Assembly: GCA_016715205.1 (NCBI GenBank)
Contig: JADKBC010000005.1
Location: 151,922 to 215,921 of the forward strand
DNA: 64,000 bases
Direction: 5' to 3'
Source: Holophaga sp.
GTDB lineage: Bacteria > Acidobacteriota > Holophagae > Holophagales > Holophagaceae
The notes under the pieces are model-generated. The model was given only the letters and a program-made list of their open reading frames with translations. It had not been told where the DNA came from and did no database searches. Made by a program: the position numbers and the translations under genes. Of the stretch, positions 52,545-61,624 are shown one piece after another. Position 1 is the first letter of the stretch, and each line of letters begins with the position of its first letter.

Positions 52545-54230
52545 TTACGCGGCCAGCACCAGCAGTGCCTGGGCCAGCATGATTTTCAGGATGGTGGCCA
52601 GCGGATAGACCGTGGCAAAACCCACATTGGGCAATTCGTTTTTGGTCTGCTGGTTGGCGAAACCCAGCACCACCGGCTGCGTATGGGTGCCTGCCACAAT
52701 GCCGAACAACACATTGAGCGGAATCTTGAAGAGTTTGTAGCCCACGATCATCGCGATGGTGTCGGCCACTACGGTAACAATCAGCGCCGAGCCCAGGAAG
52801 ATGGGCAGCCAGGCGATGTTGCTCGACAGAATCTGGCGGAAACCCTCCCCGGAAATGATCCCGATGCCCGCCGCGAATAGCACCAACCCGAACTGGCGCA
52901 CCGTGTGGTTGGCGCTGTAGGGGATGTTCCACACAAAGGGCCCGATCTTGTGGTACCGCCCCAGGATCAGCGCCATGACCAACGGACCGCCCGCAAAGCC
53001 CAGCTTGAAGATGATCCCGTGACCGAGGGGAATGGGGATTTGGCCCAGGGCCAAGCCCGCCGCCAGCCCCATGGCAAAGGTGAGGAAACTCACTTCGGAC
53101 AGTTCGCGGTAGCTGTCGCCAAAGAAATCCTCGATGCGCTCCAGGTCATTCTTGAAGGCGGCCACACGAATGCGGTCGCCGAGCTCTAGCACCGTGTCCG
53201 CATCCGGCACAAACCAGACATCGCCTCGTCGCAACCGGGTGATGATGCCATTGTACTTTTCCGGCAATTGCAGATCCCGCAAAGGGCGGCCAATGACATC
53301 GTGGTTGGAAACAAACACACGGGTGGAATCGATTTCACTGATGTCGTTTTCCAGGGCGATGTCAGAGGTTTCCCCCAGGATCCGTGTGGCCCGTTCGATG
53401 TCTTCCTCGGAACCCACCAACAACACTTGGTCGTTCTTTTCAAACTTCAAATCCAGGGGAGCCACCAGCAGTTCGTCCCCCCGGCGCAGGCGGCCGAACA
53501 CGACCTTGCAGTTGCCTCGATCCCGCAGATCCACGTGGGTCATGCCCACGGCATCGGGATTGGAAACCAGTACGGTGCGAGAACACAGGCGGCTGATGCC
53601 GGAATTGTAGTGATGTAGCCCCTTGGCTTCGTCCTCCAGGTTCACCCGGAAGAACTTCCGGCTGAGCACGATCGCCAGCATGGGCACCAGGACGCCGATG
53701 GGATAGGCAATGGCCGAAGCCACGGTGGGCTTGGCGATCTCGATGGCATCGGCGCCGGGCATGGCCTTCACCCGCTCGATGACCCCCGCCAGGGCGGGCA
53801 TGTTGGTGAAGCTGCCCGTGAGCAACCCCGCCGCATACCGGCTATCAAAGTGCATGATGCGCGCAACGAGAATGATGACGCCCGTGGACAGGCACATCAC
53901 GATGGCCACCGTGGCGTTCTTCTTGATGCCCTCCTTGGTGAAAGCCGCCCAGAAACTATGGGAAATGGCCATGCCCATGGCGTAGACAAAGACCGCCAGG
54001 CCCAGTTCGTACACCAGCTTCATTTCCTTGGAAATGTCCTTCTTCAGCACAGGATCCAGGTCGGGCGCCACCACGATGGCACCCAAGGCAATCCCCGCAA
54101 ATAGCACCGACGCGATCCCCAGCGAGGCCCCGGCGATCTTGATCTTGCTGATGGGATAACCCAGCGCCACCACGGCGAACAGCAGCAACAGAGGGTTGTG
54201 GGCGAAGAACTGGATGATGCTGTGAAGCAT
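52545..54230 (-). CDS. YidE/AspT-family membrane transporter with two TrkA-C domains
   Basis: A protein of 561 residues, the typical size of YbjL/YidE. Two blocks of about five membrane helices (residues 5-190 and 390-560) flank two cytosolic RCK_C/TrkA-C domains ('LDLKFEKNDQVLLVGSEEDIERA' quoted in part as 'KNDQVLLVGSEEDIERA', and 'VPDADTVLELGDRIRVAAF'). Repeat motifs 'GLLTGSFTNMPAL' and 'GIVAGTHTQPVVLGF' are conserved in the aspartate:alanine exchanger family. The substrate is not known; amino or organic acid antiport is the family precedent. Regulation by a ligand on the TrkA-C domains is likely. Confidence 0.88.
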   Translation of the reverse strand: MLHSIIQFFAHNPLLLLFAVVALGYPISKIKIAGASLGIASVLFAGIALGAIVVAPDLDPVLKKDISKEMKLVYELGLAVFVYAMGMAISHSFWAAFTKEGIKKNATVAIVMCLSTGVIILVARIMHFDSRYAAGLLTGSFTNMPALAGVIERVKAMPGADAIEIAKPTVASAIAYPIGVLVPMLAIVLSRKFFRVNLEDEAKGLHHYNSGISRLCSRTVLVSNPDAVGMTHVDLRDRGNCKVVFGRLRRGDELLVAPLDLKFEKNDQVLLVGSEEDIERATRILGETSDIALENDISEIDSTRVFVSNHDVIGRPLRDLQLPEKYNGIITRLRRGDVWFVPDADTVLELGDRIRVAAFKNDLERIEDFFGDSYRELSEVSFLTFAMGLAAGLALGQIPIPLGHGIIFKLGFAGGPLVMALILGRYHKIGPFVWNIPYSANHTVRQFGLVLFAAGIGIISGEGFRQILSSNIAWLPIFLGSALIVTVVADTIAMIVGYKLFKIPLNVLFGIVAGTHTQPVVLGFANQQTKNELPNVGFATVYPLATILKIMLAQALLVLAA

Positions 54231-54410
54231 GCTGTCTCCCTGGATTGATCAGGCCGGAGGCCGATCCACCGCCCCAATGCGGGGCCTTGCTTCCTGCACA
54301 GCGAATTCCCGACTGAGGAATGCGGGATCCAACTCTGCTTAGGAATAGGTTAAGCCAGGCATTCTGGTCAACTGGTCACAGTTCAGCAAGGGCCTCTCGA
54401 AGGGGAAAAA

Positions 54411-54475
54411 TAGCCACAACGGGCGCAAAGGACCCGCAATGGCGTGTTTTTTGTGCCTATTGCGCTCGTTGTAGC
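54411..54475. repeat. Imperfect palindromic repeat element
   Basis: The left arm 54411-54431 (TAGCCACAACGGGCGCAAAGG) pairs with the right arm 54456-54475 with about three mismatches. The loop contains a T6 run. It resembles the TAGCCACRAAGG-type intergenic palindromes scattered in many bacterial genomes, and its left arm resembles 44382-44393. It stands in a 391-base gap (54231-54621) that otherwise holds only a small TCCCG/CGGGA hairpin near 54310-54329 and no gene. Confidence 0.6.
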
Positions 54476-54621
54476 TTATTCAGAGATTTCAGCCCAGCGT
54501 GGCAGGCGGAACAACCGCAGGTATTTCCAGCCTTCAGCAGCTAGCGGTGTTTTTCCCCTGGTTCATGAAGGGCACAAAACAAGTCCTAGACCCCAAGCCC
54601 AACCTTTGGAAAGCTGATCCC

Positions 54622-55611
54622 ATGACCACTTCCCTGCACCCCCAAAATGTCATCGCCCTGGTTTGGGATTTCGACAAGACCTTGATTCCGGGCTACATGC
54701 AGGATCCGATTTTCGAGGAATACCACATCGACGGTTCCACTTTTTGGCGGGAGACCAACGCCCTGCCTCATTACCTGGAGCGGGCCGGGGTCCACGTTCA
54801 CGCGGATACGTCCTATCTCAATCACCTGCTGACCTATGTTCAGCACGGGCGCATGCCCAACCTGACCAATGCCAAACTGCGCAGCCTGGGCGCCCGAATT
54901 GCGTTCCATCCCGGTTTGCCCGGCTTTTTTCAGTACCTGAAGGATGAACTCGCCGCCTACCCCGATGCCGAGCGGTTGGAATTGAAGCTGGAGCACTACA
55001 TCGTGTCCACAGGCCTGCGGGCCATGATCGAAGGCTCGGCCATCCGCCCCTTTGTGGATGGGATTTGGGCTTCCGAATTCATCGAAGCGCCACCACCGCC
55101 TGGCTTTGACCCGGATGAAACCCTGAATTTGGATGAACTCGAGCGGGGCCATGAACTGCTGCCCGTGCATGGGATCACCCAGATCGCCGTGGCCTATGAC
55201 AACACCAGCAAGACCCGGGCGCTTTTCGAGATCAACAAGGGCGCCAACAAGACGCCCAGTATCGACGTGAACGCCAAGATGGGCGCTGAGGACCGCCGGG
55301 TGCCCTTCCAGCACATGGTCTACATCGCCGATGGCCCCAGCGATGTGCCCGCGTTTTCCGTCATGCGCCAGAACAAAGGCACCGCCTACGCTGTATACGA
55401 CCCCGCCAACCCGCTGAGCCTGGAACAAGTGGACCGACTGCGGCGGGATGGGCGCATCGATCATTTCGGCCCCGCCGATTTCCGTCCTGAAAGCCCCACC
55501 AGCCACTGGCTGGCCATGCAAGTGCGCCGCATCGCCGCCGAGATCATCGCCGAACGAAAGGCTGCCCTCACGGAGCGCGTGGGCGCGGCCCCAAGGCATC
55601 TGCCCCACTGA
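54622..55611 (+). CDS. HAD-superfamily hydrolase (phosphatase-like)
   Basis: A cytosolic protein of 329 residues. HAD motif I is 'WDFDKTL' (Asp16 and Asp18), motif II is the Thr or Ser in 'YIVSTGLRAM', and the Asp-rich motif IV is 'YIADGPSDVPAF'. The middle carries a large cap domain. Haloacid-dehalogenase phosphatases remove phosphate from small molecules; the substrate cannot be told. The ATG at 54622 is preceded by GGAAAG; a further upstream frame opening has no family similarity. Convergent with the TPR gene, 6 bases apart. Confidence 0.85.
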   Translation: MTTSLHPQNVIALVWDFDKTLIPGYMQDPIFEEYHIDGSTFWRETNALPHYLERAGVHVHADTSYLNHLLTYVQHGRMPNLTNAKLRSLGARIAFHPGLPGFFQYLKDELAAYPDAERLELKLEHYIVSTGLRAMIEGSAIRPFVDGIWASEFIEAPPPPGFDPDETLNLDELERGHELLPVHGITQIAVAYDNTSKTRALFEINKGANKTPSIDVNAKMGAEDRRVPFQHMVYIADGPSDVPAFSVMRQNKGTAYAVYDPANPLSLEQVDRLRRDGRIDHFGPADFRPESPTSHWLAMQVRRIAAEIIAERKAALTERVGAAPRHLPH

Positions 55612-55617
55612 TAGCGG

Positions 55618-56895
55618 CTAGTTCAACCCCTTCAACAACGGATCTTTCTTCGCCACCATCCGTTTCCCAGGGTGCAGGCGTTCAGCCTCGTCCAAGAGTT
55701 CGCGGGCGGCGCCGGGTTCCTTGCGCAGGGCCATCACTTCGGCCATGTAATAGAAATTCACGGACATGGAACGGCGCAGCCCCAGGGACTTGAGGCTCAA
55801 ATCGCTGGATCGACTGGCTTCCTTGAAGGCAAGATAGCCTTCCTTGGCCCGCTGAAGGTGCCCGTTCACATCCTCGTGAAGCCCCGTCAGCAAAACTTGA
55901 ATGGGTTGGCTTTCGCCCCAGGCGTCTTGTAGCCGCGCGTAAACCCGGTCGAAGGTGGCGCGGTCCCCCCGGCGATGTGCGAGCAACACTTGCACAACCT
56001 GGAGCAGTTTGGCATCGGGGTTCCGACTGAGCCCTTCCGCCACCCGCGCCGCGGTTTCCTGATCCCGCCCCAGCCACAGCAGGCAAATGGCGGCGGTGAG
56101 GTGGGGATAATCCGCCGTGGGCTGCAGCCGTCGCGCCTCATCGGCATGGTGCACCGCCATTTCCAGATCACCATCGTTCTGCAGCAGCACCGCCAGACGG
56201 TAATGGGCAAACCAACTGGTGGGGCGCAGTTCGAGCGCCCGCTGGTAGTGGGTTTTGGCTTCAATGCGTTCGGCGGAACTGTCCTGATAGGCGTGGGCAT
56301 CGCCCAGGGCTACCAAGGCTCTGAAGTCGGCCGGGTCGAGTTCAACGGCGCGCTGGGCTTCAGTGTGGGCAGAATTCACGTCACCGCGGCGGTGCAGCGC
56401 CTCCGCCAAAACCCGGTGCGCAAAGGCCAGCCCGGGATCCAGTACCACGGCCTTCCGGCCCTCCACAATCGCCTGTTCACCGAAAGCCTTGGCCTCTTCC
56501 TTGCCCAGGTGGCCGCCGGTGGCCCCCAGTTCCAGCAGTGCCCAGCTCAGTCCGGCATGGGCGGGGGCATAGTCGGGTTCGGCCAGAAGGGCTTCTTCGA
56601 AGAGCCCCTTGGCCATGTCGAAGGCCTCGGCATTGCCCAGCACCACCAGATCCAAGCCCTTGGTGTAAAGTTCGCGGGTGCGGGCGAACTTGGCGCGGGG
56701 CATCGGGCCCGTTGCCCGGAAACCCTGGCCAGCCGTCAAAATGGAGGGCAGCCGGCGAGCCACCTCGTCTTCAATATCGAGAAAGCCCTTGGCATCGCCC
56801 TGGACCTGAAATTGATCCACCACTTCGCCCAGGTCTCCTCGCACCACCCGCACGGAGAGCCTTAGTGCATCGCCAGTACCACGCAGGGTGGACAT
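55618..56895 (-). CDS. TPR-repeat part of a split Ser/Thr kinase gene
   Basis: A frame of 425 residues. The first 50 residues complete a TolB-N/FlgO-like domain begun in the upstream kinase frame ('STLRGTGDALRLSVRVV'). Then come about seven tetratricopeptide repeats, for example 'APAHAGLSWALLELG' and 'ALVALGDAHAYQD'. Read in this frame further upstream, the DNA continues as 'NLGAEYLV', which fits directly onto the kinase's 'SLAHLQK'. A single missing A in the AAAA run at 56918-56921 explains the break. The TPR region would sit on the periplasmic side of the kinase's membrane helix. No ribosome site is seen before the internal ATG, so independent translation is doubtful. Confidence 0.75.
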   Translation of the reverse strand: MSTLRGTGDALRLSVRVVRGDLGEVVDQFQVQGDAKGFLDIEDEVARRLPSILTAGQGFRATGPMPRAKFARTRELYTKGLDLVVLGNAEAFDMAKGLFEEALLAEPDYAPAHAGLSWALLELGATGGHLGKEEAKAFGEQAIVEGRKAVVLDPGLAFAHRVLAEALHRRGDVNSAHTEAQRAVELDPADFRALVALGDAHAYQDSSAERIEAKTHYQRALELRPTSWFAHYRLAVLLQNDGDLEMAVHHADEARRLQPTADYPHLTAAICLLWLGRDQETAARVAEGLSRNPDAKLLQVVQVLLAHRRGDRATFDRVYARLQDAWGESQPIQVLLTGLHEDVNGHLQRAKEGYLAFKEASRSSDLSLKSLGLRRSMSVNFYYMAEVMALRKEPGAARELLDEAERLHPGKRMVAKKDPLLKGLN

Positions 56896-58118
56896 GACAA
56901 GGTATTCGGCACCGAGGTTTTCTGCAGGTGGGCCAGGCTCTGCTGCCCCAGGGTGGCCATGACTTCGGCAACCCGCAGGCGATCGAGCACCAGCAGATCC
57001 CCCCGGCGCACCAGCCCCATGGCCATGGCGTCCTGAAAGCTGTGCCCCGTCCAGGCCAGATCAGGGGAGATCCCGTCCAGCTCCACAGGCAGCACGGCCA
57101 CCACCTTGCGCCCCTGCCCCAGACCATTGTTCATGGTTCCGGCGGGCGCCTGGGCTGCCCGAAACCCGAGGACCCCAATTAAGGTGAGCACGGCCGCAGC
57201 GCCCAGGCCCCCCAGGATGGGCTTCCACGGAAGGTTCAACGGGCGGCCCATGGGCGCGGGCATGCGTCCCGAAGCCACCTCAAAGGCCAGGGGTTCCAGG
57301 GCCATTTGCACGTCCTGAAGCGAGGGAAAGCGGTTGCCCGGCTCCTTGGCCAGCATGCGATCCAGGGTCTTCACCAGGATTTTGGGGAGGTCAGGCCGCG
57401 CCTGGGCAAGGCTCGGATGTGCCTCCTTGCCGATGGCGTGCAGCGTTTCCACCAGAGTCTGTTTGCGGAAGGGATGCTGGGCCGCCGCCAGTTCAAAGAG
57501 CAGGGTCCCCAAACTGAATTGGTCCGCAGCGGCATCCTGCGGCTGGCCGAACACCTGTTCGGGACTCATGTAGGACGGGGTTCCCACGGAAATGCCGGCT
57601 TCGGTTTCCCGGGTCACGGTAAAGGCATGGGCCGTGGCGCTCGCGTTCGGCAGGGGATTTCGCTTGGCCACTCCAAAATCAAGCACCTTGAGGGTGCCAT
57701 CGGGCGTCAGGACCAGATTGTCGGGCTTGATATCACGGTGGACCACGCCCTTCGCGTGAGCGTGCTGGAGGGCCTTGCAGGCCTGAATGGCGACATTCAA
57801 CAGGGCCGAAAGCGGCATGGGGCGCCCCAGCGAAAGGGCCAGATTCTGGCCTTCCACATATTCCATGGCGATGAAGGACACGCCTTCCACTTCACCGGCT
57901 TCGTAAACCACCGCGATATTGGGGTGGGACAGCTGGGAAGCGGTCTTGGCCTCGGCGATCAAAGCCCGGCGCCGATCTTCATCATCACCCTTGAGGATTT
58001 TCAAGGCGACCACGCGCTCCAGGCGCACATCCACCGCCTTCCACACGCGCCCCATCCCGCCCTCGCCAAGGAGCAGGAGCAAGCGGTAGGAGCCAAAAAG
58101 CGCGTTGGGAAGTTCCAC
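56862..58118 (-). CDS. Membrane Ser/Thr protein kinase (PknB-type), 3' end frameshifted
   Basis: Kinase domain at about residues 8-270 with 'GEGGMGRVWKA', 'VALKIL', 'HRDIKPDN', 'DFGVAK' and 'GTPSYMSPEQ', all key residues present. One membrane helix ('LGGLGAAAVLTLIGVLGF') follows near residue 300, then a periplasmic FlgO/TolB-N-like domain ('VAVLPVELDG', 'GLVRRGDLLVLDRLRV'). The frame ends at 56862 with 15 to 20 off-frame residues after 'SLAHLQK'. The family normally continues into TPRs, which here lie in the overlapping frame. The start is uncertain: I take the GTG at 58118; a TTG at 58133 is possible, and longer starts overlap the divergent YigZ gene. Confidence 0.8.
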   Translation of the reverse strand: MELPNALFGSYRLLLLLGEGGMGRVWKAVDVRLERVVALKILKGDDEDRRRALIAEAKTASQLSHPNIAVVYEAGEVEGVSFIAMEYVEGQNLALSLGRPMPLSALLNVAIQACKALQHAHAKGVVHRDIKPDNLVLTPDGTLKVLDFGVAKRNPLPNASATAHAFTVTRETEAGISVGTPSYMSPEQVFGQPQDAAADQFSLGTLLFELAAAQHPFRKQTLVETLHAIGKEAHPSLAQARPDLPKILVKTLDRMLAKEPGNRFPSLQDVQMALEPLAFEVASGRMPAPMGRPLNLPWKPILGGLGAAAVLTLIGVLGFRAAQAPAGTMNNGLGQGRKVVAVLPVELDGISPDLAWTGHSFQDAMAMGLVRRGDLLVLDRLRVAEVMATLGQQSLAHLQKTSVPNTLSCPPCVVLAMH

Positions 58119-58160
58119 GGGTGGGGTCGCCAAAATCCTATTGTATGGCAGGCTGGAGGG

Positions 58161-58769
58161 ATGCGTTGCCTGAGTGCCCCTTGTACTTTCAAGCTGCGAG
58201 AAAAGGCGTCGGTCTTTCTGACCGAACTGCACCCGGCAGCCTCAGCCAGCGAGCGGTCCACGATCCTGGGCCGACTGCGCAAACGGGATTTCGATGCCAC
58301 CCACCACTGCTCGGCCTGGCGGGAAGGTGCGCCCCTGCACTCCCAGGGCTCGGATGACGATGGCGAGCCATCGGGTAGCGCAGGTCCACCCATGTTGCGG
58401 GTTCTGGAAGGAGGCGATCTCACCGATATCCTGGCGGTCTGCATCCGCTGGTACGGCGGTACCAACCTGGGCACGGGCGGGTTGGTACGCGCCTATACGG
58501 AAGGGGTGCAGGGGGCATTGGCAGAGGCGGAAACCCAAGGACTGCTGCAGATAATTCGCATTCTTCGAACTGGAAGCATTCGAGTTGCTGCCGAGTTGGC
58601 CCACCTGCCCTTCACGGTACTGGGCGCCTTCCCCGAAGCTGAGATCCTAGGCCAATCGTTCGAAGGCAGCACCGCGGCCCTGAGGTTCAGCCTTCCCCCG
58701 GAACGCGCCCCCATTTTGGAACATGCCTGGCGGGAACGCAGCCGGGGGGGAAAGATCGACTGGGAATGA
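58161..58769 (+). CDS. YigZ/IMPACT-family protein
   Basis: A protein of 202 residues with the UPF0029/IMPACT N-terminal domain: 'KASVFLTELHPAASASE', 'FDATHHCSAWR', 'SDDDGEPSGSAGPPML', 'CIRWYGGTNLGTGGLVRAY'. A C-terminal ferredoxin-like domain follows. Family members bind RNA or ribosomes and in eukaryotes dampen Gcn2 signalling; the bacterial function is unclear. The start ATG is directly preceded by GGAGGG, unusually close. It is divergent from one Ser/Thr kinase and 80 bases upstream of another. Confidence 0.88.
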   Translation: MRCLSAPCTFKLREKASVFLTELHPAASASERSTILGRLRKRDFDATHHCSAWREGAPLHSQGSDDDGEPSGSAGPPMLRVLEGGDLTDILAVCIRWYGGTNLGTGGLVRAYTEGVQGALAEAETQGLLQIIRILRTGSIRVAAELAHLPFTVLGAFPEAEILGQSFEGSTAALRFSLPPERAPILEHAWRERSRGGKIDWE

Positions 58770-58849
58770 GGCGAAGGAACACCTGTTAACCCGCTTGGAA
58801 CCGCTATAGATTGGGATGCACGCATCCCTGACGCCCCCTGGAGAACCCC

Positions 58850-61507
58850 ATGTCCATCACCGTTGGCGCCTGCCTCGGTCCCTATGAAGTGTTGGGCCGC
58901 CTGGGCGCAGGAGGCATGGGTGTGGTGTACCGGGCTCGGGATACCCGCCTGGGGCGGGAGGTGGCCATCAAGGTACTGCCTGCTGCCTTCGCGGAGGATG
59001 GGGATCGCCTTCGCCGTTTTGAACTGGAAGCCAGGGCCACGGGCAGCCTGAACCATCCGAATCTCATGGTGGTTTTTGATTCGGGCACCCATGAGGGCGA
59101 ACCGTACCTCGTCATGGAATTGCTCAATGGAGAAACCCTGCGGGAGCGCCTTTCGGGCAAGCCCCTGCCCACCAAGAAGGCGGTTGAAATCGCGCTTCAG
59201 GTGGCCCAGGGCCTGACGGCAGCCCATGAGAAAGGGATTGTCCATCGCGACCTCAAACCCGACAACATCTTCATCACCCGGGAAGGCCGGGTGAAGATTC
59301 TGGATTTCGGGTTGGCCAAGATCACGGAAGGCGCAGCCCTCAGTGATGGGGAGGTCACCGAGCGGCTGCCAGCACCTTTGGAGGGAAGCCCCTCCATTGC
59401 GGGACCAGGGACGGCCATGGGCATGGTGGTGGGCACCGTGGGATACATGTCGCCAGAACAGGTGCGTGGAGAAAAACTTGACGGCCGCTCCGATCTGTTT
59501 TGCCTGGGGGTGATCCTCTGGGAAATGCTCACGGGCAAACACCCGTTCCGTGGGGATTCCAGCATCGAAACTCTGCACGCCATCATGAAGGAAGAACCCC
59601 CGGAGGTGGACCCCAGCCTCAAGTGGCCACCGCTGCTGGAACGGGTCCTCCACAGTTGTCTGGCCAAGGAGCCCTCGGGACGCTTCCACTCCGCCCACGA
59701 CCTGGCCTTCGCATTGGAAGCCACCACGGGTTCCGATACGGGAAGTCTCGCGGGCCTGAAGGTGAACCTCTCCAGACCACGCAGAATGGGACGGGCACTG
59801 CCCTGGGTCGCTGGGGGAGGATCCGCCGTCCTGCTTTACTTTGGATTGGCGTGGTACCTGGCCTGGCCTCCCTTCCGGCCCGCAACCCAACCTCGGTTTA
59901 CCCGCCTGACCTATGCTCAAGGCACAGTGAACGCGGCCTTTTTCAGCGCCGATGGCCGTTCCATTTTCTATTCGGGCCGGTTCCACGGGCAGAAACCCGA
60001 GATCTTCGTTCGCACGCCGGAAAGCCCCGAAGCCCGCCCACTGCAAAGCCTAGGTGCGGATCTGTTGGCGGTGTCCAACGACAATGAACTCGCCGTTCTG
60101 AAGGAAGCCCAGGAAACGCCCCAGGGGCGAAGTCGCACCTTGGCCCAGATGCCCGGTGGTGGTGGCAACTCCCGGGATCTGCTGGAGAATGTGCTCGAGG
60201 CCGCCTGGCGGAACAGCGGCCAAAAGCTGGCCGTGGTCACCCAGGACAGCGGCTTCCGCAGCCGACTGGAATGCCCCCCCGGCAAAGTTCTCCACACGAG
60301 CCTGGGTTCCCTGAAACTCCTGCGCATGTCCCCTGCGGGCGATCGGCTGGCCCTGGTGGACGGCACCGGCGGGCGCACGGATGTCATGGTGTTCGAGGCC
60401 TCGGGCGCGGGGCGAATCCTGTTCACCAAGGCCGAGGATGCCTTTGCCTCCTCCCTCACCGGCCTCGCCTGGAAACCCGATGGTACCGAGCTCTGGTATT
60501 CCGAACAGCAGGGCAGCCAGACCGCCATCTGGGCGCTGACGATGACGGGCCGCAGGCGCCTGGTTTGGCGTGCCTACGGCACGATCCAGCTGTTGGATCT
60601 GGCGGCAAATGGCCGTGTATTGGCCGCTTCCCACCAGGTGCGCACGGGTGTCTTCTTCCAGTTACTCGGCCAAGCGAGTGTGCGCGACCTTTCGATTCAG
60701 GACGGAACCCAGGCCATCGCCTTTACGCCGGATGGGAGTGCGCTACTCCTGCAGGAATCCGCCAGCCTGGATGGCAATACGGGCCAGGATCTGACCTACC
60801 TGCTCAACCTGGAGGGTGGCTCCCCGGTGCGGCTGGCCCAAGGCAGCCCACGCTCCCTGTCGCCGGATGGCAAATACGTGGGGATGAGCATTCAAGAAGG
60901 TGAATCCGAAACCCCCGGCAACGTGCTCACCTTTGTGCCCACCGGAGCGGGGCCACTGCTCAAGGTGGGCGTTCCGGATCGTTTCGAGGGGCTGGATGAC
61001 GGCCTGCTCTTTCAAAAAGGCACCAAGGTGCTTTTCGCCGGGTTGGAAAAGGGCCAGGACTGGCGTTTCTACACCATGGACCGCACGGGTGGTGTGCCCC
61101 GACCCTTCACCCCCGTTGGAATCCGGGCGCCTCGTCCACTTCTGCTTTCGCCGGATGGCACCACCATGGTGGGCACCACCACCACCCGGGGTCAGCACAC
61201 CCGTTATGCCCTGAATGGTGAGGGCACCCAACCAATCCGTGGGCTCAAGGATTGGGAGACGCCCTTTGCCTGGACGGCGGATGGCCGGAACCTGCTGGTA
61301 TCCGGACGTGCCGACGAACTTCCCATTCAGATCTATTTGCTTGACCCAGATACCGGCAAGCGCCGCTTGGTGCATACGTTTGCGCCCCCAGATGCCACGG
61401 GCTATCTGCAAACCCCGCAGATCTGCATGAGTGCCGACGGCAAACGCTTTGCCTTTACCTTTCGGAAAAAGCTCAGCGAACTATTCCTCATCGAGGGCTT
61501 GAAATAG
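58850..61507 (+). CDS. Membrane Ser/Thr protein kinase with C-terminal propeller-like domain
   Basis: An intact protein of 885 residues. The kinase domain spans about 12-275 with 'GAGGMGVVYRARD', 'VAIKVLP', 'HRDLKPDN', 'DFGLAK' and 'GTVGYMSPEQ'. One membrane helix lies near residue 318-338 ('GGGSAVLLYFGLAWYLAW'). The outer C-terminus (about 345-885) is a PD40/TolB-like propeller with repeats such as 'AFFSADGRSIFY', 'LAWKPDGTELWYS', 'IAFTPDGSALLL' and 'SLSPDGKYVGM'. This layout is common in Acidobacteriota and lets an outer ligand control an inner kinase. GGAG precedes the ATG. Confidence 0.92.
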   Translation: MSITVGACLGPYEVLGRLGAGGMGVVYRARDTRLGREVAIKVLPAAFAEDGDRLRRFELEARATGSLNHPNLMVVFDSGTHEGEPYLVMELLNGETLRERLSGKPLPTKKAVEIALQVAQGLTAAHEKGIVHRDLKPDNIFITREGRVKILDFGLAKITEGAALSDGEVTERLPAPLEGSPSIAGPGTAMGMVVGTVGYMSPEQVRGEKLDGRSDLFCLGVILWEMLTGKHPFRGDSSIETLHAIMKEEPPEVDPSLKWPPLLERVLHSCLAKEPSGRFHSAHDLAFALEATTGSDTGSLAGLKVNLSRPRRMGRALPWVAGGGSAVLLYFGLAWYLAWPPFRPATQPRFTRLTYAQGTVNAAFFSADGRSIFYSGRFHGQKPEIFVRTPESPEARPLQSLGADLLAVSNDNELAVLKEAQETPQGRSRTLAQMPGGGGNSRDLLENVLEAAWRNSGQKLAVVTQDSGFRSRLECPPGKVLHTSLGSLKLLRMSPAGDRLALVDGTGGRTDVMVFEASGAGRILFTKAEDAFASSLTGLAWKPDGTELWYSEQQGSQTAIWALTMTGRRRLVWRAYGTIQLLDLAANGRVLAASHQVRTGVFFQLLGQASVRDLSIQDGTQAIAFTPDGSALLLQESASLDGNTGQDLTYLLNLEGGSPVRLAQGSPRSLSPDGKYVGMSIQEGESETPGNVLTFVPTGAGPLLKVGVPDRFEGLDDGLLFQKGTKVLFAGLEKGQDWRFYTMDRTGGVPRPFTPVGIRAPRPLLLSPDGTTMVGTTTTRGQHTRYALNGEGTQPIRGLKDWETPFAWTADGRNLLVSGRADELPIQIYLLDPDTGKRRLVHTFAPPDATGYLQTPQICMSADGKRFAFTFRKKLSELFLIEGLK

Positions 61508-61512
61508 AAAGC

Positions 61513-61533
61513 AAACGCCGTTTTTGGGCGTTT
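61513..61533 (+). terminator. Weak terminator hairpin after the propeller kinase
   Basis: AAACGCC pairs with GGCGTTT around a 7-base loop containing a T5 run, six bases after the stop. The T-run beyond the stem is only three bases, so termination may be partial. A second small hairpin with a GAAA tetraloop lies at 61564-61577, before the next gene. Confidence 0.5.
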
Positions 61534-61624
61534 CCCCCGTGTTCGCCGATTTCCCTCCGCCATTCGCCGAAAGGCGATAGCCGCGAAGGGATGGGCCCCG
61601 TAGCTTGATCACAGGAGGCTTACG

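Noticed and set aside
58493..60046. Open reverse-strand frame of 517 codons opposite the second Ser/Thr kinase
   Set aside because: The forward kinase is complete; the reverse frame has no domain and crosses into the YigZ gene.
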